Below, piece by piece: positions 1 to 8,545 of a stretch of DNA of 64,000 nt. The position numbers were made by a program, and so were the translations under genes. The stretch lies in NCBI GenBank assembly GCA_020444245.1, contig JAHLLI010000004.1, positions 62,001 through 126,000 of the forward strand, given 5' to 3'. Numbering within the stretch: the first letter of the stretch is position 1; each line of letters opens with the position of its first letter. This stretch comes from Actinomycetales bacterium (GTDB taxonomy: Bacteria > Actinomycetota > Actinomycetes > Actinomycetales > Cellulomonadaceae). The notes beneath the pieces are model-generated. The model searched no databases, was not told the origin of the DNA, and saw nothing but the letters and a program-made list of their open reading frames with translations.

Positions 1-495
1 GTGGCTGCCGTGGTCCTCGCGCTCAAGGGCGTCGTGATCCCGCTCGTGCTGGGCCGCGGCGTCCGCGCGACCGGGGTCGACCGGGAGAACGCGCTGCGCG
101 TCAACCCGACCTCGGGCCTGGTGGGAGTGACGTTGCTGGCCACGCTCGCCTACCTGGTCAGCCGGCCGATCACCCAGGCCACCGCCGGGATCGGGGGGAC
201 GGCCGCAGGGCCGGCGGCCTTCGCCGTCCCGGTGGGTCTGACGATGGTGCTCGTCGGTCTGCTGCTGGTGGTGACCCGGCGGCGGGCGCTGTCCCAGCTG
301 GTCGGGTTCCTCGTGCTGGACAACGGGATCGCGACCGTCGCGTTCCTCACCGCCGCAGGCGTGCCCTTCGTGGTGGAGCTCGGCGTCTCGCTCGACGTGC
401 TCCTGGTGGCGCTGATCCTGGCGGTGCTGTCCGGGCGGTTGCACGCGGCCCTCGGCGCGGTGTCCGTCGACGAGCTGAACGAGCTGAGGGACTGA
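1..495 (+). CDS. HyfE-like membrane subunit of a hydrogenase-4/complex I-type assembly (5' end outside window)
   Basis: Small integral membrane subunit of a hydrogenase-4-type complex related to the membrane arm of complex I. The visible 164 residues form about five hydrophobic helices, including an early Lys-containing segment (ALKGVVIPLVL) typical of HyfE. The family is usually somewhat over 200 residues, so the GTG at position 1 is probably internal and the true start lies upstream of the window. The stop codon overlaps the ATG of the next gene by one base, and the following gene again overlaps, so the three are one translationally coupled operon. The family call rests on helix pattern and gene order. 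Confidence 0.75.
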   Translation: MAAVVLALKGVVIPLVLGRGVRATGVDRENALRVNPTSGLVGVTLLATLAYLVSRPITQATAGIGGTAAGPAAFAVPVGLTMVLVGLLLVVTRRRALSQLVGFLVLDNGIATVAFLTAAGVPFVVELGVSLDVLLVALILAVLSGRLHAALGAVSVDELNELRD

Positions 496-1943
496 TGGAC
501 GCGATCGTGCTGGTCCCGCTGCTCGCCCCGGCACTGCTGGGTGCGGCGGCCGTCGTCGTGCCGGATCGCCGGGTGGCCGCCTGGTCGGGCGTGGTGGACT
601 CGGTGGTGGTGCTGGCGGTCGGGCTGGTGCTCCTCGCGCGGCGTGGCCCGGTGCCGGACCTGGCCGACGGGCTGCTGCGTGCCGACCAGCTCTCGGCGTT
701 CATGCTCACCGTGATCGGTGCCGTCGGTCTGACCGCCACCTGGGGTGGTGTCGACCGGGCGGCCGGCCGGGCCACTCGCGCGGAACGCCGCTACGCCGCG
801 CTGGTCTGCGTGTTCCTCGCGGCGATGTCGCTGGCCGTGCTGACCGACAACCTCGGAGTGCTCTGGGTGGCCATCGAGGCGACCACCGTGGCGACGGCAT
901 TCCTGGTCGGCCATCGCGGGACCCGTCGCTCGCTCGAGGCGGCCTGGAAGTACGTCGTGCTCGGGTCGGTCGGTGTGGCGATCGCGCTGCTCGGCGTGGT
1001 GCTGCTGTACGCAGCCGGTCGCAGCGCCGGCGAGGCGACGCTGTCCTGGACGGTCCTGACCAGCGGGCGGCTCCCGCTGGATCCCGGTCTGGTCCGCGTC
1101 GCCGTCGCCCTGGCCGTGCTCGGGTTCGCGACCAAGGCCGGACTCGCGCCGATGCACTCCTGGTTGCCCGACGCCCACGGGCAGGCGCCGGCGCCCGTCT
1201 CCGGGCTGATGTCCGGCGTGCTGCTGGCCGTCGCCCTCTACGCGATCCTGCGGGTCCGGGCGATCGCCGACGTCGTGCTCGGACCCGGCCTGATGCGCGG
1301 CCTGCTGATGACGGCGGGACTCGGGTCCCTCGCGGTCGCCGCGGCCCTGATCCTGCGCCAACGCGACTACAAACGGTTGCTCGCCTACTCGAGCATCGAG
1401 CACATGGGGCTGCTCGCCGTCGGTGCCGCGATAGGCGGCCCGCTGGCCATGGCGGCCGTCCTGCTGCACGTCCTGGGTCACGGCCTGGCCAAGGCGACCG
1501 CGTTCGTGGTCGCCGGGCGCATCCTCGCCGCGGAGGGCACCAGCCGGATCCAGGACGTGCGCGGGCTGCTGGCCCGCCGCCCGGCGCTCGCGGTGCCGTT
1601 CGTCGTGGCTGTGGCGGCACTGCTGGGGTTCCCGCCCTTCGCGCTGTTCTTCACCGAGGTCGCGATCGTGGTCGCCGGATGGCAGGCGGGCCTCGGCTGG
1701 GCGATGGCCGTGGTGCTCGTGCTGCTGCTCGCGGTGTTCGCCGGACTGGTCCGGGCGACGGCCGCGATGGTGCTCGGTCCGGCCGGCGAGCGGACCGGCG
1801 CCGACGCCTCCGGCCCGTCGCGACGGGGCGCAGGTGGGCCGGTCACGCCGCTCGTGCTGGCGCTCTGCGCGACGGCGGTGGTGGGCTTCTCGGCGCTGCC
1901 GGTCGGCGCTGCCATCGCCCGGGCTGCGGGGGTGGTCGGATGA
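495..1943 (+). CDS. HyfF-like proton-translocating antiporter-type subunit
   Basis: A 482-residue polytopic membrane protein of the NuoL/M/N-Mrp-HyfF superfamily, which forms the ion-pumping channel of complex I-like assemblies. The superfamily's conserved charged residues are visible: a membrane Glu at residue 128 (WVAIEATT) and a Lys at residue 214 (FATKAGLAPMHSWLPDAH). The later YSSIEHMG and HVLGHGLAKA segments match HyfF. Together with its neighbours it would sit in the cytoplasmic membrane and couple a soluble module to ion movement. The start is fixed by the one-base overlap with the upstream stop codon. It ends in a 4-bp ATGA overlap with the large-subunit gene. Confidence 0.88.
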   Translation: MDAIVLVPLLAPALLGAAAVVVPDRRVAAWSGVVDSVVVLAVGLVLLARRGPVPDLADGLLRADQLSAFMLTVIGAVGLTATWGGVDRAAGRATRAERRYAALVCVFLAAMSLAVLTDNLGVLWVAIEATTVATAFLVGHRGTRRSLEAAWKYVVLGSVGVAIALLGVVLLYAAGRSAGEATLSWTVLTSGRLPLDPGLVRVAVALAVLGFATKAGLAPMHSWLPDAHGQAPAPVSGLMSGVLLAVALYAILRVRAIADVVLGPGLMRGLLMTAGLGSLAVAAALILRQRDYKRLLAYSSIEHMGLLAVGAAIGGPLAMAAVLLHVLGHGLAKATAFVVAGRILAAEGTSRIQDVRGLLARRPALAVPFVVAVAALLGFPPFALFFTEVAIVVAGWQAGLGWAMAVVLVLLLAVFAGLVRATAAMVLGPAGERTGADASGPSRRGAGGPVTPLVLALCATAVVGFSALPVGAAIARAAGVVG

Positions 1944-3463
1944 CCGTCGTCCATCACCGCGGGGACGGGGTCGTGGAGCGGCACATGGCCCCCGAAGGGC
2001 TGACCGACGCCGTCACCGAGCTGCTGGCAGCCGGTCACCGGCTCGCCCTGGTCGCGGGCCACGACGACGCGGAGCGCGGGTTCCACGTCGCCTACGCCTT
2101 CGCCGGGCCCGGCGGCGCCCGGACCGAGCTCGTCGTCCGCGTGCCGCGGGGCACCCCGGCGGTGCCGTCGCTGGCGGCGATCTCGTTCCCCGCCGGACGG
2201 TTCGAGCGCGCGATGCACGACACGCTGGGGATCGTGCCCACGGGCCACCCGCGGCCCAGGCGCCTCGTGCTGCATGACCACTGGCCGGCCGACTGGTTCC
2301 CGATGCGGGCCGACGCGTCGCCCGAGGCCCGCTTCCGTCCCGACCAGGGCACGTTCTCGTTCGTGCCGGTCGAGGGGCAGGGGGTCTACGAGATCCCGGT
2401 CGGGCCGGTGCACGCCGGGATGATCGAGCCCGGCCACTTCAGGTTCTCCGTGGTCGGGGAGACCATCGTGCGGATGAAGGCCCGGCTGTGGTTCGTGCAC
2501 CGGGGTATGGAGAAGCTGTTCGAGGGCCGGGCGCCGGCCGACGGGATCGCGCTGGCCGAGCGGATCAGCGGCGACACGGCCGTCGGCCACGGCCTCGCGT
2601 TCGCGATGGCCGTCGAGGGAGCCTTGGGGCTTGAGGTGAGCGAGGAGGACCGGCTCGTGCGGGCGCTGCTGCTCGAGCTCGAACGCCTGCACAACCACGT
2701 GACGGACCTCGGCGCGATGGCCAACGACGTCGGCTTCGGCGTGGTGAACGCGCACGCCCAGCGGCTGCGCGAGACCTTGCTGCGCCACCACGCCCGGCTG
2801 ACCGGGCACCGCCTGCTGCGCGGCGGGATCACGGTGGGCGGTGCGGTGCTGCGCGCCCCGGTCGACACCGAGCTCGTCGGCCGGGTCGCTGCCGAGGTCG
2901 CCGAGCTCGTGGACGTCGCGCTCGGCAACGCTGTGGTGGTCGACCGGTTCACCGGCACGGCGGTGCTGACCCGCGAGGCCGCCCAGAACATGGGTGTGCT
3001 GGGCTACGTCGCCCGGGCCAGCGGTCTGGCCCACGACGCGCGGCTCGATCACCCGTTCGTCGACCTCGGCCCGGAGCTTCGTGTCGTGACCAGGGACGAG
3101 GGCGACGTGATGGCGAGGTTCGCGGTGCGGGCCGAGGAGGCCGCCGTCTCCGCGCGGCTGGTCGCGGACCTCGCGGGGCGGCTCGGCACCTCGCCGGGAT
3201 CCGGGACGGCTCGGTCGGGGCCGGCACCCGGCGACGCAGGTGCCGGGGTGGCCGCGGGGCTGTCGCTCGTCGAGGCGTGGCGGGGGACCGCGTGCCACCG
3301 TGTCGAGCTGGACGGGGCCGGGCGGCTCGCCCGGGTCGCGGTGGTCGATCCGTCGTTCTTCACCTGGCCGGCGCTGCCGGTCGCCCTGGCGGACACGATC
3401 GTCCCGGACTTCCCCCTGGCCAACAAGAGCTTCAACCAGTCGTACGCCGGGAACGACCTGTAG
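1940..3463 (+). CDS. HyfG-like large subunit (30-kDa + 49-kDa fusion) lacking all Ni-Fe cysteines
   Basis: A 507-residue fusion of an N-terminal NuoC-like domain (about residues 1-130) and a C-terminal NuoD/hydrogenase large-subunit-like domain (about 170-507), as in HyfG/HycE. True Ni-Fe hydrogenases bind the metal with CxxC near the start and DPCxxC at the end of the catalytic domain. Here the first motif reads ERISGDTAVGH, with Ser210 and Thr213 in the cysteine positions. The last reads DPSFFTW, with Ser472 and Thr475. The protein has a single cysteine elsewhere, so it cannot bind a Ni-Fe centre in the known way and hydrogenase activity is unlikely. The ATG at 1940 overlaps the hyfF stop; an upstream in-frame start at 1679 would run through hyfF and was rejected. 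Confidence 0.85.
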   Translation: MTVVHHRGDGVVERHMAPEGLTDAVTELLAAGHRLALVAGHDDAERGFHVAYAFAGPGGARTELVVRVPRGTPAVPSLAAISFPAGRFERAMHDTLGIVPTGHPRPRRLVLHDHWPADWFPMRADASPEARFRPDQGTFSFVPVEGQGVYEIPVGPVHAGMIEPGHFRFSVVGETIVRMKARLWFVHRGMEKLFEGRAPADGIALAERISGDTAVGHGLAFAMAVEGALGLEVSEEDRLVRALLLELERLHNHVTDLGAMANDVGFGVVNAHAQRLRETLLRHHARLTGHRLLRGGITVGGAVLRAPVDTELVGRVAAEVAELVDVALGNAVVVDRFTGTAVLTREAAQNMGVLGYVARASGLAHDARLDHPFVDLGPELRVVTRDEGDVMARFAVRAEEAAVSARLVADLAGRLGTSPGSGTARSGPAPGDAGAGVAAGLSLVEAWRGTACHRVELDGAGRLARVAVVDPSFFTWPALPVALADTIVPDFPLANKSFNQSYAGNDL

Positions 3464-3474
3464 CGGCGCGGCGG

Positions 3475-3510
3475 GAGGGCGCCGGGTGGCCATCCCCACC
3501 CGACGCCCTC
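3475..3510. terminator. Bidirectional terminator hairpin between convergent genes
   Basis: The stem pairs GAGGGCG with CGCCCTC and, after one mismatch, CGGGTG with CACCCG, around an 8-nt loop. It lies 12 nt after the hyfG-like stop codon and 8 nt before the stop of the opposing flavin oxidase, so it can serve both transcripts. There is no long T-tract, as is common in high-GC actinobacteria. Confidence 0.6.
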
Positions 3511-3517
3511 GCGCCTC

Positions 3518-4984
3518 CTAGATCTCCGCGACCACCGCGTTGACGGGGCCGGCGGCGACCGGTGCATCGAGCACCGGACGGTTGGAACGGATCACGCCAT
3601 CGGGGTCGACGAGCTCCTTGAGCAGCCGGAGTCTGACCACGTCGGGCCCGGGGTAGCTGCGGGCCACCGTGTCCGTCCGGTCGAGGAACGTCAGCGGCGC
3701 GGTCGCAGTCGCCCACGGCGCGACGGCCGCGAGCAGGGCGTCCAGCCCGCCGGACATCACCGGTGCGAGCTCGGGTGCGGGCACGATCGCCAGCCCGGAG
3801 ACCAGGTAGGGCGAGTCGTCGGGGCCGGCGACGGCCGGCACGGCCTGCTCGGCCAGGGCGTCACCCAGGTGCCGCAGCTGGACCTGGAGCAGCGGGGTGC
3901 CGCTGCCCACGCCCACGGCGGCGACCAGCGCGTCGATCGCGGCGTCGTCCATGCCGCGCAGCCGGGTGGCGGCGAGCATCGAGGGGCTCGGGTCCTCGGG
4001 GTCCTCGGCGACCTGGCCGACCTCGGCGACGTCGACCGGCCGGATCGCGTCCCGAAGCACCGGGCCGGCCCGGCGCACGTCGGCGAGCAGGTCGTCGAGC
4101 GTGGCCCGGTCTCCGAGGTGCATGGCCTGGACGATGGCGAGCGACTGCCCACGCATCGGCTCGGGGATCGCCTCGATGTCCGGCAGGTGCAGCAGCGCCG
4201 CCCACAGGGTCGTCGCCGGACCGGCGTGCGTGGTCGCGTCGCGCCAGGCGCGCAGCACCGCGGGCGCGGCGGTGCCGGGGAACGCGAGCGTGCCGCCGTG
4301 CAGCTCGGGGGCCGGGAACAGGTCGACCTCGACGGCCGTCACGACCCCGAAGTCCCCGCCACCACCGCGCAGCGCCCACATCAGCTCGGGGTCGGACTCG
4401 TCGGAGACCCAGCGGCGGTGGCCGCGAGGGTCGACGACCTCGGCCGCGCGCAGCGCCCGCGACCCGTTGCCGTAGGCACGGCTGAACCAGGACAGCCCGC
4501 CGCCGAGCGCGAGCCCCACCACCGTGACGTCCCCGCTCGACCCGCACAGCGCGGTGAGCCCGGTGCCGGCCAAGGCGGCCTGGAGCGCGCCGAGCTTGAC
4601 CCCGGCACCGACCCGGGCGACCCGGGCCTCGGCGTCGATCCAGATGTCGTCCAGCGCGCCGGTGCGCACCAGCACGACGCCGCGCAGGTCCGAGCTCGCG
4701 CCGTGGCCGCCCGGTTGTGCGGTGACCGCCAGGCGGTGGGCCGCGGCGTGCCGGACCGTGCGCGTGACGTCGTCGGCGTCTGCGGCGAGCACCGCGGCGA
4801 TCGGGTGCTGGTCGACCGCGACGTTCCACGGCATGCGTACCGCGTCCCAGTCGAGGTCGGTGGGCCGCACGATGCGGCCGGTGAGGTGCAGGCCGGCGAG
4901 CGGGTCGCCGGCGAGACCGTGGTGGTGTGCGTGGCCGGTCCGGTCCTCGTGGGGCGGGTTCACGGCCTGATCAGTCGTCGTCAT
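3518..4984 (-). CDS. FAD-linked (berberine bridge-type) oxidoreductase
   Basis: A 488-residue PCMH-fold flavoprotein oxidase. The segment AQPGGHGASSDLRG places a histidine (H94) where this family attaches FAD covalently. The following GSSGDVTVVGLALGGGLSWFSRAYG is the FAD-binding glycine-rich region, and the C-terminal 45 residues resemble a BBE domain. Such enzymes oxidise sugars, alkaloids or secondary-metabolite intermediates with oxygen; the substrate cannot be read from the sequence. The N-terminus is His-rich (HEDRTGHAHHHG) and has no signal peptide, so the enzyme is probably cytosolic. It is divergent from the LuxR regulator at 5123, which is its likely controller. Confidence 0.85.
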   Translation of the reverse strand: MTTTDQAVNPPHEDRTGHAHHHGLAGDPLAGLHLTGRIVRPTDLDWDAVRMPWNVAVDQHPIAAVLAADADDVTRTVRHAAAHRLAVTAQPGGHGASSDLRGVVLVRTGALDDIWIDAEARVARVGAGVKLGALQAALAGTGLTALCGSSGDVTVVGLALGGGLSWFSRAYGNGSRALRAAEVVDPRGHRRWVSDESDPELMWALRGGGGDFGVVTAVEVDLFPAPELHGGTLAFPGTAAPAVLRAWRDATTHAGPATTLWAALLHLPDIEAIPEPMRGQSLAIVQAMHLGDRATLDDLLADVRRAGPVLRDAIRPVDVAEVGQVAEDPEDPSPSMLAATRLRGMDDAAIDALVAAVGVGSGTPLLQVQLRHLGDALAEQAVPAVAGPDDSPYLVSGLAIVPAPELAPVMSGGLDALLAAVAPWATATAPLTFLDRTDTVARSYPGPDVVRLRLLKELVDPDGVIRSNRPVLDAPVAAGPVNAVVAEI

Positions 4985-5031
4985 GGCGGCAACTGTCGGG
5001 GTGCGGCCCGGAGCCGGACCATCCCTTTTCA

Positions 5032-5084
5032 CTGGGTTTCTCGTCCCCCAGCACACCCGGAGGCGAAGAACCCAGAAACCTGGG
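5032..5084. promoter_or_regulatory. Candidate operator with four CTGGG/CCCAG half-sites
   Basis: The divergent intergenic region between the flavin oxidase and the LuxR gene holds CTGGG at 5032 and 5080 and CCCAG at 5047 and 5071. These form two inverted pairs; the pair at 5071-5084 (CCCAG-AAAC-CTGGG) is perfect. GGGTTTCT at 5034 is also an inverted match to AGAAACC at 5074. The region is visibly less GC-rich than its surroundings. It is a likely binding region for the adjacent regulator. Confidence 0.4.
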
Positions 5085-5122
5085 GGTTTCCTGCGCAAGG
5101 GACGAACGTCACCATATGGGGT

Positions 5123-6271
5123 GTGACCACTCTGCGCACCGACCCCGTGCGTCGCGGTCTGGACGCACTCGCCCGGTCCGGCCTCGACTGGGAGTCGTTC
5201 GCCCACGGCGCGATCGACCTCCTCGGCCGTGCGGTGCCCTTCGACGCGGCATGCGTGGGGCCCGCCGACCCGCGGACCGGCCTGCTCACCGGGTCGGTGA
5301 AGCGTGGCATGGGCAACGACAAGGACTTCGAGTTCCTGCGCCACGAGTACCTCGACGACTCGGTCAACCTGTTCCTGGACCTCGTCCACCGGCCCGTACC
5401 GGTGGCGATCCTGGTGGACGACACCGGCGGCCACCCCGAGGTCGCCTCGCGGCACCGCGAGCTCTTCGTGCCCGAGTGGGACCTGGGCCACGAGGTTCGT
5501 GCCGCGGCGGTGCTCGACGGCCGTCCGTGGGCCGGGTTCTCCCTGTACCGCTCCTCGGGCGCGGGCGGGTTCAGCCCCGCCGAGGCGGACTTCCTGGCCA
5601 GCGTCGCGCCCACCGTCGCGCTCGGGGTGCGGGCCGGTCTGGTGGCCGGTGCGGCGCAGGCCGCGCTGGAGGCCCCCGAGGACGGCCCGGCGGTCCTCGT
5701 GGTGGGTCCGGACGACCGCGTGCTCCAGGCCTCACAGGCCGCACAGTCGCGGGTCGCCGACCTGGGCGGCGACGTCTGGCGGCGCCTGCCGACGGCGGTC
5801 GGCTCGATCGTGGCCGTGGCGCGGGCCCTCGCGGCGGGGCACTCGACCCTGGTGCCGCGCCTGCGGGTGCGCAGCCGGTCGGGGCGCTGGTTCGTGGTCC
5901 ACGCCTCGCCGCTGGCGTCCGCCGACGGCGGCGCGGCGCAGGTCGCGGTGACCATCGAGGAGGCCGGCCCGGGGGACGTCGTGCCGCTGGTGGTGGCGGC
6001 GTTCGGACTGACCGGTCGCGAGCGTGACGTGCTCGTCGCGGTGGTGCAGGGCTCGAGCACCGCGCAGATCGCCGCCGCCCTGCACCTGTCGCCGTACACC
6101 GTCCAGGACCACCTCAAGGTGATCTTCGACAAGGCCGGGGTGAGCAGTCGTCGTGAGCTGATCGCCAAGGTGGTGCTCGAGCAGTACGCGCCGCGGTTCG
6201 GCGGCCGGCTCGGCACGTCCGGCTGGTTCGCCGACGACTCCGAGCCCTCGGCGGTCGCGCCGGTCGCGTGA
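5123..6271 (+). CDS. LuxR-family transcriptional regulator with N-terminal sensory region
   Basis: A 382-residue regulator. The C-terminal LuxR helix-turn-helix covers about residues 295-350 (LTGRERDVL ... TAQIAAALHLSPYTVQDHLKVIFDKAG). The preceding 280 residues look like a GAF/PAS-type sensor followed by a short second sensor-like segment. There is no response-regulator receiver domain, so the signal is probably a small molecule or redox state. The GTG start at 5123 is the most plausible because the next upstream in-frame codons run into the operator region; no clear ribosome binding site is present. It is transcribed away from the flavin oxidase gene and converges on the PQQ-repeat gene with a 6-bp gap. 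Confidence 0.8.
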   Translation: MTTLRTDPVRRGLDALARSGLDWESFAHGAIDLLGRAVPFDAACVGPADPRTGLLTGSVKRGMGNDKDFEFLRHEYLDDSVNLFLDLVHRPVPVAILVDDTGGHPEVASRHRELFVPEWDLGHEVRAAAVLDGRPWAGFSLYRSSGAGGFSPAEADFLASVAPTVALGVRAGLVAGAAQAALEAPEDGPAVLVVGPDDRVLQASQAAQSRVADLGGDVWRRLPTAVGSIVAVARALAAGHSTLVPRLRVRSRSGRWFVVHASPLASADGGAAQVAVTIEEAGPGDVVPLVVAAFGLTGRERDVLVAVVQGSSTAQIAAALHLSPYTVQDHLKVIFDKAGVSSRRELIAKVVLEQYAPRFGGRLGTSGWFADDSEPSAVAPVA

Positions 6272-6277
6272 CGCCGG

Positions 6278-7729
6278 TCAGGAGTCCTCGGGGCTCCGGG
6301 GTTGCAGGCCGGCGAGGACGACCGGGCCGACGGCGAGCACGTGGCCGGTGGGCGTCACCACCAGCGCGTTCGCGGTGACCATGGACCACGGCGCCGTCCA
6401 GACGACCTCACCGGTGGCCAGCCGCCGGGCGACCATCTGGTACTCCGTGCCGGGCCTGACGTCGTCGGCGTACTCGGGCACCGAGCTCAGCGCCACGACC
6501 TCCACACGCGCCACGATCTCGCCGTCGGTCACGATGCTCGGCCACGCACCGACGACGGAGGGTTCGGTGCGCCAGAGCTCCTCGCCGGACCGGGCGTCGA
6601 CGACGGCGAGCCACTCGTCCGACCGCAGCAGCAGCCGGCGGTCGACCAGTGCCTGGGGTTCGGCCGCCCTGTCGGTGCTCCACAGCTCCTCGCCGGACCG
6701 GGCGTCGATGGCGCGCAGCTCGGCGGCGCCCTGCGGCGCGACGAGCAGGACGTCGGCCGCGGTGCCGTCGTCGGCGGTCGGTTGTGCCAGGTACCCGTCG
6801 GTGACGAAACGCTCGCTGCCGTCGGCCTCGAGGACGCGGACCCGCTTGGTCCGCGCGCCCGGCCACGACGTCTCCGACTCCTCGACCGCCTCCGCGCCGC
6901 CGGGCAGCGCGGCCCTCGACGTCACCACGGAGCCGGAGCCTGGCAGGCGGGCACCGGTCGCCGTGTCGAGGTGGACGACGGTGGTCGGGGTGACGACCTC
7001 GACCACCTCGGGCTCGAGGTAGGCCAGGGGACGGTCGCCGTCGGCCACGGTGTCACCGGTGTAGGACCAGCGCTCCTCGGCAGTCGAGGCGTCCCAGCGG
7101 GCGGCTGCGATGTGGCCGTCCTCGTCGAGCCCGACCGCGACCACGTCGGTCCCGAGGACTCGTGCGTCGACCTCGGTCCACGGGAGCGCCACCGTGCTCA
7201 CGAGCATCCCGTCGGACACGTCGACGACGTCGAGCCTGGCCCCGTCGGCGCAGAGCAGGAGCTCAGCGCCATCGGTGGGTCGGGTGGGTGTCGGATCGGT
7301 GGTCGGGAAGCGGCATGTCGCGTCGGCGGTGATGGTCGCACTCGTCCACAGCACCGCGCCCGAGTCGGGGTCGAGCGCCCGCAGGCGTCTGCTCTCCCCG
7401 TCGTAGGAGACCAGCACGCCCGAGCGCTCGGCGGCCCCGACGTAGGTGCCGTACGAGCGCCAGGCGTCGTGCACCGGAAGCGTGAGGTCGGAGGCGAGGC
7501 CGTCGGTGGCTGCCAGGCGCGCTGCTCGCCGCTCGCTGCGCACCCACGACGTCGCCGGCACCGCCACGGTGAGGCACAGACCCGCCAGCAGGGAGACCCG
7601 CAGCCAGAGGGGAAGCCGACCCCATGCCCTGCGGAGCGCGTGCTGCGCCTCGCTCTCCGGCGCTGCAGTCGGGAGCTGCTGATCCCCGTCGAGGTCCACC
7701 GCGATCCAGTCGCGGTGCGACTGTCTCAT
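6278..7729 (-). CDS. Membrane-anchored PQQ-like beta-propeller protein
   Basis: A 483-residue protein with a cytoplasmic N-terminus, one transmembrane helix at about residues 40-62 and a large extracytoplasmic domain. At least five PQQ/WD-like beta-propeller repeats with the pattern D-x-x-(S/T)G-x-x-x-W are visible (for example DPDSGAVLW, DARSGEELW twice, LATGEVVW). No enzyme active site is recognisable; such proteins in actinobacteria are scaffold or binding proteins of unknown role. The ATG follows a CTGGAG ribosome binding site at a short distance. It is read in the same direction as the YbaK gene upstream, with a 137-bp gap. Confidence 0.75.
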   Translation of the reverse strand: MRQSHRDWIAVDLDGDQQLPTAAPESEAQHALRRAWGRLPLWLRVSLLAGLCLTVAVPATSWVRSERRAARLAATDGLASDLTLPVHDAWRSYGTYVGAAERSGVLVSYDGESRRLRALDPDSGAVLWTSATITADATCRFPTTDPTPTRPTDGAELLLCADGARLDVVDVSDGMLVSTVALPWTEVDARVLGTDVVAVGLDEDGHIAAARWDASTAEERWSYTGDTVADGDRPLAYLEPEVVEVVTPTTVVHLDTATGARLPGSGSVVTSRAALPGGAEAVEESETSWPGARTKRVRVLEADGSERFVTDGYLAQPTADDGTAADVLLVAPQGAAELRAIDARSGEELWSTDRAAEPQALVDRRLLLRSDEWLAVVDARSGEELWRTEPSVVGAWPSIVTDGEIVARVEVVALSSVPEYADDVRPGTEYQMVARRLATGEVVWTAPWSMVTANALVVTPTGHVLAVGPVVLAGLQPRSPEDS

Positions 7730-7866
7730 CGCTCCAGGATCGCACCGGGCGTCGCTCCACGTGGGCGAACCCGCGCTCTCGCCCGGATCCCGGGACGCCG
7801 TCTCGGCTCGCGGCCCGAGGGCGGTCCGGGCCATGGCCGGCCTGGGGACGGCGCGGTGTCCCGGGC

Positions 7867-8406
7867 TCAGCGGCCGAGGCCCTCGACCGCCTCGACGCCG
7901 AAGGCCGCGAGGTCGCGGCCGGGCAGCACGATCTTGGAGCGGCGCACCCCGCTGCCCACGATGACGGGTGCCTGGTCGGCGAGCACGTCGGCGTCCGCCA
8001 TGACGCGCCAGCCGACCGGGAGGCCGATCGGTGTGATGCCGCCGTACTCCATCCCGGACAGCTGCACGGCGCGCTCGGTGGGCAGGAACGTGGCCTTGCG
8101 CACGTCCAGCAGGCGCCGCACGACGGTGTTGACGTCGGCCCGGGTCGTGGCGCGCACCACACACCCGGCGAATCGCTCGTCGCCGCCCCGCCTGCCCACC
8201 ACCAGGACGCAGTTCGCCGACGCGTGCGGGTCGAGCCCGTAGGCCTGCGTCAGCGCCGCGGTGTCGGCCAGGTCGGGGTCGATCTCGGCGACCAGGACGC
8301 GCGCGGCCGCCGCCGGTTCGCGCGAGGCGAGCAAGCGCACCGCGTCCCTGGTCGGGGGTGCCAGCAGGTCCGGCCGGGTGAGCGCGGGGGCGGCGACGAG
8401 GTCCAC
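7867..8406 (-). CDS. YbaK/EbsC-type aminoacyl-tRNA deacylase
   Basis: A 179-residue protein of the YbaK/ProX family, which hydrolyses mischarged aminoacyl-tRNA (typically Cys- or Ala-tRNAPro) in trans. The conserved lysine region and the ending VRKATFLPTERAVQLSGMEYGGITPIGLP ... SGVRRSKIVLPG are characteristic, including the GxxxPxG-type loop. The GTG start at 8406 gives the usual family length; a longer reading to 8553 adds an Arg/Ser-rich tail unlike the family. It is divergent from the diguanylate cyclase gene. The exact tRNA specificity is not readable. Confidence 0.85.
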   Translation of the reverse strand: MDLVAAPALTRPDLLAPPTRDAVRLLASREPAAAARVLVAEIDPDLADTAALTQAYGLDPHASANCVLVVGRRGGDERFAGCVVRATTRADVNTVVRRLLDVRKATFLPTERAVQLSGMEYGGITPIGLPVGWRVMADADVLADQAPVIVGSGVRRSKIVLPGRDLAAFGVEAVEGLGR

Positions 8407-8545
8407 GCGGCCATGATGGCCGCTGCCCCCCGCCTCTCGCGCGCTCAGCGTCCAGGCCCCGGCGACGAGTTTCGCCCGCGCGCCGGCTAAGGCCGTCGCC
8501 CGATCGGCCGATCTACCGGTAGGGGGTCGGCGACTCGGAGGATGA

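Noticed and set aside
1679-1939. Longer N-terminus for the hydrogenase-like large subunit
   Set aside because: The extension lies entirely inside the hyfF-like gene in another frame, and the ATGA overlap start at 1940 gives the usual family N-terminus.
1940-3463. Functional Ni-Fe hydrogenase
   Set aside because: None of the four required cysteines is present.
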